Origin: Drosophila miranda
Taxonomy: Eukaryota > Arthropoda > Insecta > Diptera > Drosophilidae
DNA: 64,000 bases
Direction of reading: 5' to 3'
Assembly (NCBI RefSeq): GCF_003369915.1
Contig: NC_046674.1
Coordinates: 4,960,001 to 5,024,000, forward strand
The position numbers and the translations under genes are program-made. Below, piece after piece: positions 10,961 to 23,012 of this stretch; position 1 is the first letter of the stretch, and the number at the start of each line of letters is the position of its first letter. The notes beneath the pieces are model-generated. The model made no database searches, was not told the DNA's origin, and saw only the letters and a list, made by a program, of their open reading frames with translations.

Positions 10961-13900
10961 AGAATAAAGCATGACGAAGACTTTTGGATACGGCTTAAGA
11001 GGGTCTATGCTGTGTCGAAAGAGTTATTGTGTCGAAATGCACTTAGGAGCCTGCTTTTATTCGCTACAAGATCCTTCCATTACGAATTTAGGTGCTCAGG
11101 GAAGAGAGAGTTTCCTGTGGCTCATATCCTGCAGTGACTAAGGTGACAGAAGGAGGACCGACAGGGATTACAAGCACGGCTCACGACCTTTTCTCCCCCT
11201 CCACGGAGCCAAGGAACGCAAACAGCAGCGAATCAAAGTAAATAAAAGAAAAGCGTTGGCGTAAACGTGACGCACGCATCAAAATCAGGACTAATTCAGT
11301 GGCGCTCCTGCTCTACCACTTTCTCTCTGAGTTGCTTTCACTTTCTTCCCACGTGCCTGACAAACCCGCCAATATTATTAGGCAGGCACATGAGGAGGGG
11401 CCGGAGTCGCTCAGAGATTAGTTGCCAGGAGAATCCTCTCATCCTGGACATCTTCAACTTCAATTGTTTGCTGTTGGCTTTGCTAATTGGCTTAGTTTGC
11501 CCCTCTCTGGATAGGCCCAATCCCTATCCACATTCAAAAACGTCCTACGAGTGCAGGCCCCATCCTCGTCCTGGCCGGGCGCCCACCTTGCGTATGCTTG
11601 TTATTCTGCCATAATCATGGCCGAGCATTGGTCAAGAGCTTGTATTTACAACTAATTGAGGTCGAAGTCGTCTCTGCCATGCATTTGCATAAGCCGCCCA
11701 TCGACAGATAGACTCGAGATTGAAGTACTTTGGACATTAAGATTAATTGGCCAAATTTAAGGAAAATCAAGTTATGAATGTGATAACAAGTTAATAGGGT
11801 TATCGAAACCATACAAAATGCAGAGAGAACAGGCTACATAGAAATACGAATACGAAATTTGTGAAGGGGTAAAGATTTTGTTTGAAGCTTATAATAATCA
11901 ATATTTTTCTTAGACTCTTAGGAGTTTAAAGTCTGTCGGAAGACAGAAACTATGGGGGGCTCTCAAAATTTATTCAAATTGTTTGCCTTCAAAGCTGTCA
12001 ATGTGGAAGAATGATGCCTGAAGAAAGATGAGTTCAATATTAAGGCATTTAATGGATTATGGCCACACACAAATCGGTTGATTCATGACTCTGGACCACC
12101 CCCAAATCGCTCATTGTAACCTTTGCAATGACCCGACAAGAGGCAGCATTCCTTGGCTCATTTGATTGTAGCAATTTTGGTCAGTTGAGTAGGCCAACTG
12201 GCGCCTTGGCTTCTCCCCCCTGAAAGTCAATTTCAATCAGCAAACAAAGGAAATTCCTAGGCCGGAACCGAACCAAGCACAAACATAAGAGTGGTCAATG
12301 AGCCCAGCAGGAGGAGGGACGGAACGGAACGGAACTACGGTGCCCGGAGCCCGGAGCCCGCAGTACGGAGTCCGGATGGATGACCCAGACAAACTAGCTG
12401 GGACAGAGCTCGAGCAGAAGGACCAGAAGGAGCCGAAACTTTGCCAGCGATTTATGCACAAGCAAAGCATTTTAAACACATGCATAAATCACACACATAG
12501 AAAGCCCGGTAAAGAGAGCGAGAGGGAGAGCGGAACAAAATGAATTATTTGGCAAACAGTTGCTTAAAGCCAAAGTTTTTAAATGCCCAAATGATCAGGT
12601 CAGGTCGGGTGGACTGCAGGTCTGTTCATCTCCTCCTCTGATGATGTGTGACAGTGTGTGGCAAATGGAAGCGGGATAGAGGCCACACCATTAAGCTCAT
12701 AATTGCCACATGGATATGGCAGACCAGGCGGCAGGAATATGGACTAGGACCAGGACCAGGACCGGGAACAGTAATAGAGGGCCACACATGTGCCATCTGT
12801 CGGGAGTAAATTGTGGTTTATTTGTTTTCATTTACTTTCACTTGGCTCGCATAAAATTTAATTAAATTGTTTTATTGCATTCTGGCCGAATGGCATTCCT
12901 TTTGGCCAACTGGCATCAGTCGGCAGCATCTCAGTATCTCAGCATCTCCCGAGCAAATGGAATGCTCCAAAGAAGAGAAAAGAAATCTCCGTTCGCATAA
13001 TTAAAATACGGTGCTGCTCCGCATTTTTGTGGGTTTGGCCAATCTTTTATTGGATTTCCCGGCCAGAGGGGGGGTCTGAGACGGAGGCGGAGTCACAGTC
13101 AGATTCGGACTCGGACTCGGGTTCCTTTGGTCCATTCATCCATTCATCAAATGATATCAGGATTTTTAAGTAGGGGTATCTCCTTATTTGTTTGGGCCTT
13201 CGTGAGAGCATGGCTAATAAGAAGAAGAACTAAAAGCCCGTTAAGTAATTGACCCAAGGCTTTGAGTGACTTTAGGAGACGTTTTAAAAATTAACCAATG
13301 AAAATTCATTATCCCTGAGCCTCTCAAACAATGGCTTTTGGTACCTGGCTCTTTCCGTTGTCGAGATAATTAATTTCTGGGTAAATTTTACAATTTTTAA
13401 TTCGAAATTTGAGTTGACTTCTGAATGGCAGTTGACCTTTCACCTGCTCTTAAAGTGCTTTTTTGGGCAATGCGCGTGGGGATTCCCGGAACACGACAAA
13501 AGTTGAGTTAGGTCCGGGTCCAGTTCTGTGCCAGGGAAATACCATACCCACTTGTGGGTGGAGTTCGTATTGACTCGGCGAGTTCAAGTTGAAGCCTAGC
13601 ATAAAAGGATAATAGCTTGGCAGGAAAACAAGAATATTAAATAAATAAATAGAGCTACACAAATGCTTTAAGAAAAGCTTCTTTTGTATGCACACACTTG
13701 GCTCCGCTTGGAGCTGTTGGAGAAGCTTCACTGTATATGGAAAATACGTGGCATACTTTTAGGCATAATCCTCAGCAAGAGCACAAAATGGCACACAGAG
13801 CACAGGAGCAAAAAAGGAAAGCGGACTCATTGGCATATCTACATATTTCTGGTTCAATGCATCGGTAGGGCACACACAAAGAGACCCACAAACACACAGA

Positions 13901-16410
13901 CACAAACACAGACACAGATACAGATAGAGAACGGCAAGGCCAAAACACCGAATAGCAAACATCTCTGGCGATTATGCAGTGAAAAAGAGCAGCCCGAAAG
14001 GGGGTAGAGAGAGTGAATATCATCCACAGAGCACGGGCTGACCAAAAGCATTCGAAAGATGCCAATTCATTTGTGGCAAAAACAAAAAAGACAAAACAAA
14101 ACCAACAACTACAGAAACCCCAATCGGATGTGAACAACAATGTGCCAGAGAGATATAGAATGCATATGCATATGTATTCGCATTCGTGTTCGTATAATAT
14201 ATATTGGCCAACTATCGATCCAAGCCATTGTAATTTGCAACTTTTCAATTTCCATATATATTTTTTCGCCGGTATTTTTCCACATTTCAGCTGGAAGATA
14301 AATTAATTTTGGGCGGAGGGTTGACAGACGAAAAGAAATATGAAAATCCTTCTAGATATTCTTCGGATCGAATTACTGAGAAATGGTTGCCGGGCCTGGT
14401 GCGAAAATCCCCTATACACAGCCACTGAACCGTTAATAACCGAAGGGATTGATTGAAAACTAAATCAAAAAAATACAAACACAAATATATTGCCGGGGAG
14501 AACTGCCCAATTTTTCTGTCTGGTTTCGATTCGCTTTGATGTGCTCAACGGGTTGAAATATGCAAAATTCCGTGACGTGACCCACTTCGTGGCCACAGAG
14601 ACATCTACTTGTGTGCGATTGAGGTGAGAAAAGGCTCCGAAGGAGCTGCCTGGCATGTGCAGCAATCCACATATGTGCATATGTATGACACTCAAATGTG
14701 TTTTGGTCAAGTTATGGGCTGCCATGTGCCAATGTTTATGAAGAAAAACTGTGCTTTGTGGGTGTCCCACCCAACACCTTCCACAGTGGAATGTCTTTTC
14801 AGAGGACCCTGTCTCAAACTTCCGCTACTAAGATTGAAGATTGAAGCTACAAAACCTCGTTTCACTGTATCTGCCTGTCTGAGAGCACTTGGGTCTACAA
14901 TTTGGCCAGGACCTTGCCACGGTTTGCCATTTATTTGCGTATGTGTATGTGCTGTTGTTGCCACGATAATTTGCTGTGACATGCAACTGTTAAAACTTTA
15001 ATTGACACCAAAGAGGCAAGGAGAGGGCGAGGTGCAGAGCGGGGCAGAGCGGGGCAGAGGACAGCAAAAATGTCGACAGGAGACAGCAGCAGTTGAGAGG
15101 CAAACACTGAGAGTTAGATTATATCCGGCTGGACAAGGGCTTACTCGCTCGACTATGTACATGCATTAGGGCAGAAGTCCTACAGTTTGGCAGTGCTCGT
15201 ATTTATCATCTTTTTCATTCTCATGCTCCCAGATAATTGAGTTTCCTGCCTGCACACAGAGATCCAGCAACAACTACAAATTATTGTTAACTCATTGCCA
15301 TAAAAGAATGAAGGAATAACAGGAAGAACTCCCAGTTGTGCCCCCCCCCCATCATCATCATCATCATACTCCCATGAATGTCTAATGTGAATTGTCACAT
15401 TCCTTCCCACTCCCACTCCCACTCCTTTCACTCCTTCGCACTTTCTCCTCGTTCCTGGGTCTATGACGAGAAGCAATTACTATCTAGAAATTCCCCAGCA
15501 TTGGAAATAAAAACCGAAAACTAACAAATGGAATTTTCAATTTGAGGCGGAATCAACAGTTTGGTAACGAAAAGAGAGACAAAGAACGGAAAGAGAGCGG
15601 TGCCGTGCACTGCTTAACCGACGCCGAATACGAAGCAAATGCCCGAGCGTCGCGCCGAACACGAAGCCAGTCCACGAGCGGCGCACAGTGGAATATCAGC
15701 CGAAAAGTGTTTTACAAAATCAAAGAATTTCATGAGCACTTTGAGTGGTATGAATAGAGAATTTTAAAGAGCTTTCAAATGTCTAATTTTTCAGCAAATC
15801 GGACTATGAGAACTCAAAATTGAAAATTATTTCAGTGTCCAAAATTTGATTGAATTTTTAATTACCACTGCATCTTTCAGGTGGAAAAAAGTAAGCTCTG
15901 TAACGTATGGTTCTGTTTTTGGTATCTATTATTGGGTCTCTCTTTTGCATAGACAGCTCTAAAGAAAAACCTATTTTTCAAATCATCCAATTGGTGGGTT
16001 GTTTTTCAAATTTGACTAGACTTAAAACCAAGTATATTCCTGAATTTCATGTAGATTTTTCTTACATGTGTTCTCTGAATATTTCTTCACCTAAGTTTTA
16101 AAGCGCGTTCTGAGGACCTCAGCCATTTGGCTGCTAGATCGAGATCGCACGTAAGACCTCAAAAAAAAAAAAAGGCCCGTTCAGCTTTGACAATTGGTTG
16201 TAAAGCCCTGCTTATTTGTGCGAGCTAATAGATCTTTTCATTCGTTCGGAACTCATTAAATTAGCAAGCTGAAATGCCCGAATGTCCCACTGTGCGACGC
16301 CGAAAGCTCGTGAAGTTTAAGGACGGCATTGGGCGACGAGCACTGGCGACTGGCGACTGGTGTTCTGTTCTTTGCGAATCGTCGTTGGGTGTGGACGCGA
16401 GTGGCAGCGC
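10961..16410. other. Non-coding stretch upstream of a TATA promoter
   Basis: No supported gene. Contents include GGAAC pentamers near 12318, a GGACCA run near 12750, a CA-rich block near 13870, a C10 run followed by ATC repeats near 15345, and a GC-richer block at 15560-15690 with an open frame but no recognisable product. The last could be an alternative leader exon or promoter-proximal DNA; I cannot tell. Confidence 0.5.
12318..12336. repeat. GGAAC pentamer array (short)
   Basis: About four tandem GGAAC-type units, related to the arrays at 4612 and 44062. Confidence 0.75.
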
Positions 16411-16418
16411 TATAAATA
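16411..16418 (+). promoter_or_regulatory. TATA box of probable Oct-TyrR distal promoter
   Basis: TATAAATA in a GC-balanced context, with initiation expected around 16441. Downstream lies about 600 bases of leader-like sequence ending in a consensus splice donor at 17047, and the next strong same-strand gene is Oct-TyrR. The assignment to Oct-TyrR is inference from strand and the leader acceptor at 44453. Confidence 0.55.
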
Positions 16419-16440
16419 GGAGCTCTTCCGTGTCTTTCGT

Positions 16441-17047
16441 ATCTCCGGCACTGGCTGACTGACGGGGATGCCCCAACAGCACGCTGCACGCTGAGAATAA
16501 GCCGCAAAAGTTCAAGTGACAATTTCCCAACCAATATCAACTTTTACGACAAAATCAACGCAAATTGAATTTGAATCGATTGTGGTCTGATCTTCGATTC
16601 GCCGACTCATTATACGCACAACAACGATAATAGCTAAAGTTTTCTGAGCACAAAGTTCCGTGACGTTTTTTTTTTCTGTGTGAATTCAAATCGAAAACCA
16701 AAACAAAAAACTGAAAACTCCTCGAAACATTTGCCAGGCATCCACACCCAATCTCCCAGTCTGAACCAATTAACAGAATTCGTTCTCGTGTAATAAATAA
16801 ATTGCAAACAATTATGAATTTCAAATCGCAGCCAAGCATAATCAAATGAAATGTCCGGCAAAATGTTCATGCCAATTGCAGCTCAAAGCAAACAACTCGA
16901 ACCATAGACGAACCAGGGCCAGGGGCTGTGGTGCAGTGCAGTGCGGTGTGGCAGAGGGCTGTGTTGTGGCAGTGGCAAACAGAGTCAAAGAAAGCCGCAA
17001 GGCTCACCTCACCCACAATAATATATAATTGGTAATAGTTACAGCAG
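16441..17047 (+). other. Putative 5' leader exon with uORFs (Oct-TyrR)
   Basis: This runs from the expected start about 30 bases after the TATA box to an ACAGCAG|GTAAGA donor, an excellent consensus. It carries several upstream ORFs, including a nine-codon one (counting the stop) at 16468-16494 and a 60-codon one at 16846-17028. A long, uORF-rich leader is common for fly aminergic receptor genes. The exon is inferred from signals only. Confidence 0.45.
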
Positions 17048-18192
17048 GTAAGAAAATGGCTCAAAGAACGAATATTGCATGCACTGCTAAATCCACCATT
17101 TAAACAAATTATCCCAGAATTACCCGAAAAAAGGCAAACAAATTTGGGGCATTCTCTGCATTCTCTCGCTGTGTGTTACGAACTTTCTAATTTCGAAGCT
17201 CCTTTCTTTGAACCATTGAACGATGAACATATTTTCCTTGGTTGATTTTCATCTGGGATTCGGTGGTTTGTTTTTCCAAACCTGTATTTTTTCTAAATTT
17301 GAGCCAAGGTCGCCAGACCTTGTCGATAGTTTTAAAATTGAATAGTGAACAGTTCCACAGTTCCTGGTACAAAAATAGTGATCAAATGAACGAGTTACAA
17401 GATTATACACTCATTAAAAAGTGATAAGTGCTGGGGATGTCAATATTTTTTTAATATTTTTCGGCTTACAAATTGTGAAAAATAATGTAATATAAAAAAT
17501 AGTCAGCCTTAGAGAAAATGATTCATTAAAAGATACAATATTTGTTGTTTTTTAGAAAAGTTATTTAAATACACTCAAGTCCGTCACTGTCTGTATACAA
17601 TATCGCTTTAAATTTATTGTTTATCATATCAGAAACTCCTTAAGCCACTCAAAGCATACCCAAAGCTGAACGAGAACTTAAGTTTCTTGCCTCCTTAATA
17701 CACTTTATTCTCTGGGTCCCCGCTTGATCCCAATTAACAAACTGCTTCGGCATATTGCCCCAACGTGACCGTACAAAAGAAAACGGAACTCTCTCGCACA
17801 TACACAGCCAAGCCCCCACACACACACACCCGCACCCACACCCACACCCACACCCACACCCATTCATGTACATATATACATGTGTGTAATGGGAAAAGGC
17901 AACAAATTTGGCAAGTGCGACTCTTTTTTTTATTTGAACACCTTTAATTAATTAAACGACACAGCTCCCCCAAGTGCGGGCGTCTAAAAAAAACTTCTTG
18001 CTTCGCGACGAGGCTGCTTCTTTCGCCTCAGGTGAAGTAATGGGGGCGGGGAGGGCCAGCGGCGGGGTCGTCTTTCAACAGCATCATGATTATTATTTTA
18101 TTTCATCACGCGGCTTTTAAGCAACAGTCGTCGTACAGTCGCGGCAGCCTCATAAAGGTTTTTCCGTTCTGCCGGCACCGCCCGAGGCCCTA

Positions 18193-18230
18193 GTCCCCCG
18201 GGGCGGGGGACAGGCACCCCGGGGTGGCGC
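18193..18230. repeat. Two adjacent GC-rich inverted repeats
   Basis: GTCCCCCG, a 3-base loop GGG, then CGGGGGAC make an 8-bp perfect stem (18193-18211). A few bases later comes the 12-bp perfect palindrome CACCCCGGGGTG. Both sit in an unusually GC-rich island (about 18030-18250) inside AT-rich DNA. Confidence 0.8.
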
Positions 18231-18468
18231 CTCTGTCCCACTGCGTGCCGCATTTATACCAATTTGAAAAGCGCGGCATACTTATGCGCCAGCCGCATGA
18301 TTATATATTTATTTGATTTTTTCCGGTGTGCGGTTGCTCTTTCTTGTTCCACCGCACAATCTTGGGAAAGTATTTACATAAAATCTAATCAAAAGGCCTG
18401 CCACATTATCTGCTCGGACTGCCGCCTCATGAAAATTTCAATAAGACATCGACACACAAGCATGTATG

Positions 18469-18494
18469 TACATACATATGTACATATGTATGTA
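18469..18494. repeat. 26-bp perfect palindrome of TACATA units
   Basis: A self-complementary block built from TACATA/TATGTA, containing two CATATG E-boxes. It may simply be a folded-over microsatellite. Confidence 0.8.
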
Positions 18495-18617
18495 TGTGCT
18501 GCACTTAACCCACATTTCGGCAGCGGTCTGAGGGCTCGGAAAAGTCAACGTTTAGGCTTTGGGGCTCGAACAGCTCTAAAAGCATTTTTAATAATTCACA
18601 AGTTTGTATTTTGTTGC

Positions 18618-18644
18618 AGTCTGTCTGTCTGTCTGTCTGTCTGT
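18618..18644. repeat. (GTCT)n tetranucleotide repeat
   Basis: About six tandem GTCT/TCTG units. Confidence 0.85.
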
Positions 18645-21600
18645 CACAGGCGCCTGCCAACTCTTTAAGCTTGTTGTTTCAATTTATTCGTATATTTACG
18701 AGTACTTGTTTATTTATATTATATGTTTTTTGTTTTTTTGTGTTCCGTGTTTCGTGTATCGTGGACTAAAGAGGTCCGATGTAGCGAAGAGCGAATCTTT
18801 AATGCCCTAAAGTGGGATTCCAATAGCGTGTATCGTTTCTTAGTGACTGATAACTCCAATTCAATTGCCACGAACTTAGCCCTATAAAAGTAAACTTGAA
18901 ATCTATCTGCTTTAAAGGAGCATTTCCAGGCACTAATTAATATATAAACAAATTAATAAAACACACGAATAGATTGCTTAATTATTGTATTATCTTTTAT
19001 TAGTCACTGACCAGATCTTCCCCAGAAAGGAGGCAATCAATCATTAACCTGTTAGGCAGAAAACGAGCAACATATGTATGTGTGTGTGTGTATCCCACCT
19101 CATAGACTGGGCATATGCCCCATCTGATAAGTCTATCTATAGCCCCGAACCACACGCTTCCATCTGATTCACACGAATTGTGCTTGTCATGCGAGTGGCC
19201 GGAGAACGACATTTTATTCACATATGAACATATGTACCTTCGACATCAACAGAGCCAGAAATAAATAAAATACACAAAAAAGTAAGATGAAAAACCTTTA
19301 TGTGCCCAACAAAATTAATGCAGATAACCGGACCGCATGCAATCAATGAAATATTGATATTTTAATGTTTAATCTTTTCAATTAAATTGGCAATGATTTA
19401 CCACGGCCTCCGAAGATGTTTGGCGACCGAAATTAATGACACATTAAGGTCCAGCTCTGGTCCCGATACGGGACCGGAATGGTAAATGACGTTGTCGCAT
19501 AAATCAATTAAAATGCTAATTGAAAAATAATTAAATATACAAATTAAGTTGCAAGTTGCTGTTTGTGCGGACGGCTCGGCTCATCTGCATTAATATTGTG
19601 TGTGTTTCCTTGCCGATACGATTCTTGGCGATTTAACGAATTGATTGGGATTCGGATTCGGATTCGCAATGAGTGGGCGATTTCCCACAGAGCCTCATTT
19701 TCTCTGCTAATAAATATCCAGTTCTATCAAATAATACTACTACGTCCCGCTGGCACGACTAAACAAAGGTATTCAATTTGTTTTCCTAGCCATTTGTAGG
19801 CCAAACAATCAAGAAAGCATAATTTCTTTGGAGCCACTCAACTATATGGCCATTTTTCTGGATTTTATAGAATCGATAGTCCATAATTTGCTGCACAAAT
19901 CACGCATACGCCTCGTTGGGCGCACAGAAAAGCGCCAGCTAATTATTCCGCTAAGCTCATTAACAGCTTTAACCGATCAGAAGTGCTCGAAAGGCTCTCC
20001 ACAATCACAATTGCAGCGCATTCCATCAAGTGGAAACAATTTCCATTTTAAGCTTTTTACTCGCAAATAAATTTTAATATATTCATTTAATTGAATGGCC
20101 CAAAGAAGAGGGGCGGGGACATCTATCTACCAATCAATCAATCAGCGGGCGTGATGAAAATTATTTTAAGAGAAAACCCAAAAAATAAAGGAGAATGGAA
20201 AGCAAAATAAAGAAAAGAAAAGGAAAGGCAAGGAAAGCTTGTGGCTGCGGTTTGCATAATAATGGGTCCCTGTCCCGCAAAAACTGAGACCGAGTACAGC
20301 TCTCAGCTCTCAGCTCTCAGCTCCCAGCTCCCAGTACGTGCCTCAGTCACTGAGCTCGGATCAGGTCGGTTCAGTTCCATCCCATTTCGTACGGTTTGGT
20401 TCGGTTGGGCTGGATTTGGGCTCCATTTTGCTCACTCAACCGCAACACAGATACAAATTAGCAAGTGCAGAAAGCTTCACCCCTTCACTGCGGGTATTTG
20501 CTGGGTTTTTCTGTCAGCCCTGTGGCCTGTCAATGCCATCGGGCAATGGAAAAGAAAGGAAACGAAACGAAACGGCACGAAACGAAAGGGCTACGAAAAA
20601 CATCTCTGGCTCGTATTTACCCAGTCCCAATTATTTCTTTGGTCGGCGGCTATCCTCAGTGCAAACATTGACGAAAAGTTTTAATTACAACAAAGCAATT
20701 ATTAAGTATTATCCAAGAGGGGGAGGGAGAGAAAGCAAACAGGTTGGAGACCATAGTCTAGCATACTTATGAGTGTGAGCAAATGGAGCGTGCTGCATGT
20801 TAATGGAAAACACAAACTAAGCTCGCCCGATCCCCATGGATATCTATGGGGGCGCTGCCAGACTGCTATCTACCATGGAAGCCGTCCTTGCAGTCTTTTT
20901 CTGGTCAGTTTTTCTGCTGGTTTCGTTAATCTGCATAATATGCTAATTACGACACACTTTTCCGGCACACAAATCATTCATTTATCATCCCGCTTTGGGG
21001 CACAAACTTCATGTGCGGGCTGGGCTCTTCAATTAGACCCTGAACTTTTCATCTGTTTGGCCGCCTCTATCCCTATCCCTGTCTCTATCTCTTTACCCGT
21101 TCTTTGCGCACAATTTGCTTTGCTAAGATTTTAATTTTTCGCTTTTGAGAGCGCTGAAGATGATGCATACAAATTGGGGCTGGCAGGCAGAAAGAGATAC
21201 AGTGGAGGCTCGGGAGAACTATTCAAGAATTCAAGAACCATCGCAAGGGAATTCAAGTATCTCCAGTGAAGAGCACTCCTTTGCTCTCATCCTCAATTCC
21301 CGTTCGATTATCCGGCTGAACACACGAATCATTTGCCCTGCAGCCTTAGCGGGGCCTCACTGTAGCTTCTGCTTCTGTTCTGCTGCAAACGCATAAAAAA
21401 TTGTTGCCACATCACTCAGCCTGCGTCGCGTCGGCAACTGCTTTTCAGCTGCTTTCTTTTGCATTTTGCGGACTACGGACGGTGGGATGGGATGGAATGG
21501 GATGGGATGAGCCGCAGTCAAAGGAATCTCATCAGTACCTCATCCACATGCACATCCTCAGCCTGCTCCTGCTCCTGCTCCTGCTTTTGTCTCACAGAAA

Positions 21601-22724
21601 AATGTGTTGCATGCCACAAGAGGGGGCTGCGGGCTGGGAGCTTATTATATTATCACTGCACCTTTGATTTTTGATTGACGCCACAAAGGAGAGCCGCACA
21701 GCGAGGGCCTTGAGACTCCACCTCACTTTTAATTGCATACTCTGAAGGACCCCATAAAGCTTGATCCCAAAAGGGGGTAATATATGTATGCACGCATAAA
21801 GTTTTTATACAACTTGCCATCTGCCCTTTATATGCTGCTTTCCGCTGCTGTTTTTTTTTTTACAACATTTACCATCATTTTTAAGGCCCGAGCACTTTAA
21901 TTTGTTGCAAATATGCACACGGAATAGGAATTGAAATGAGAGTGCCAACACACACAAGAGGCAGGGAGCAGGGAGCAGGGGGCAGACTGAAAGCCATTAC
22001 ACAGCCGGCCTATATTTCTCTGGCCGCCTTTCTAGGGCCCTCCGGCCGAAGTCTATTCACGATTTCGAGCCTATTCCGCCCGGGTGCTAAAACACACGCG
22101 GCGTCATCGAATTTTGGAATGAGGCTGAACAAGTCGTAGCCGCCGCTTTTATACATTCTTGCTCTTAAGCGTGGAATACGTGGAGAGAGGGGAATAGGAA
22201 ATATATGAAAGAGCCCAGTTAATTGCTTTTTTCCAGAGAGGAATTTTGCAATTGAGCGAAACTCTAGGGTTTTAAGTTCTGAGAGAGATTCAGGATCAAT
22301 TGAAGGAATTGTGAACATCAAAGAAAGGATTTATTCATATGATAAGTGGCATCATTCGGACTTCTAGAAAGCCCTCAAACTGTTAATATGTATTAGGTTT
22401 TCCTTCTCATCACTTATGAGAAAACATCGAGTAAAGAAAAATATATTAATTGATTCGGAAATGCCTCCTCTCTCTATCACTCTTAATTGGCTCCTCCCAC
22501 CCTGCAGCTGGTAATATTCGTATGGTTATGTGTATTTTTGGTGGGTTAGGTGGCCGGAAATGTCCTAAGAATACTATTTGTATTATGCTCATTAAGTTTT
22601 ATCGAAGAATGGCCTCTAGTTCAGAATCATTACGCGGGCAAGAGGGTCCTGAACTGAGACAGACGATGGACAAAATAGTCGATTTTGAAGATTATATCGC
22701 CCGTTGGGGATCGTTTTGATCCCC

Positions 22725-23012
22725 ATCAACAATTATTGATGTCGGGCACAAGACACTTGTGGGCAATGACGGCGCCCGGGGGGCCTAAGGTGGCCAGCGA
22801 CTTGCCACCAAGCAGGATGGTCCAGTCACGGGCTTTGATGTCCAGCAGGACACATACTGTATGGACATATAGCAGTGCTGCCTTGTGAACTGGACGATGT
22901 TTTTGACGGTCGACAGCTCCACCATCTTGCTGGCATCATCGGAAGCTATGCCCAGCCGCTTTATGGTGGCATTGGGGCATTGCCAGAAGCGGACACGTGG
23001 CTGGACTGGCAT
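22725..23012 (-). pseudogene. Decayed protein-coding fragment, parent not recognised
   Basis: The minus strand reads as protein-like sequence broken across frames. One part (from 23012) continues through a stretch beginning ATIKRLGIASDD and a following KNIVQFTRQH. After a frame change near 22855, a second part reads LLDIKARDWTILLGGK and continues to a TGA at 22725. Codon use and hydrophobic patterning are those of a folded protein, unlike the surrounding DNA. No ATG-to-stop frame covers both halves. I cannot name the parent family. A processed pseudogene or degraded gene inside the receptor intron is the simplest reading. Confidence 0.5.
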
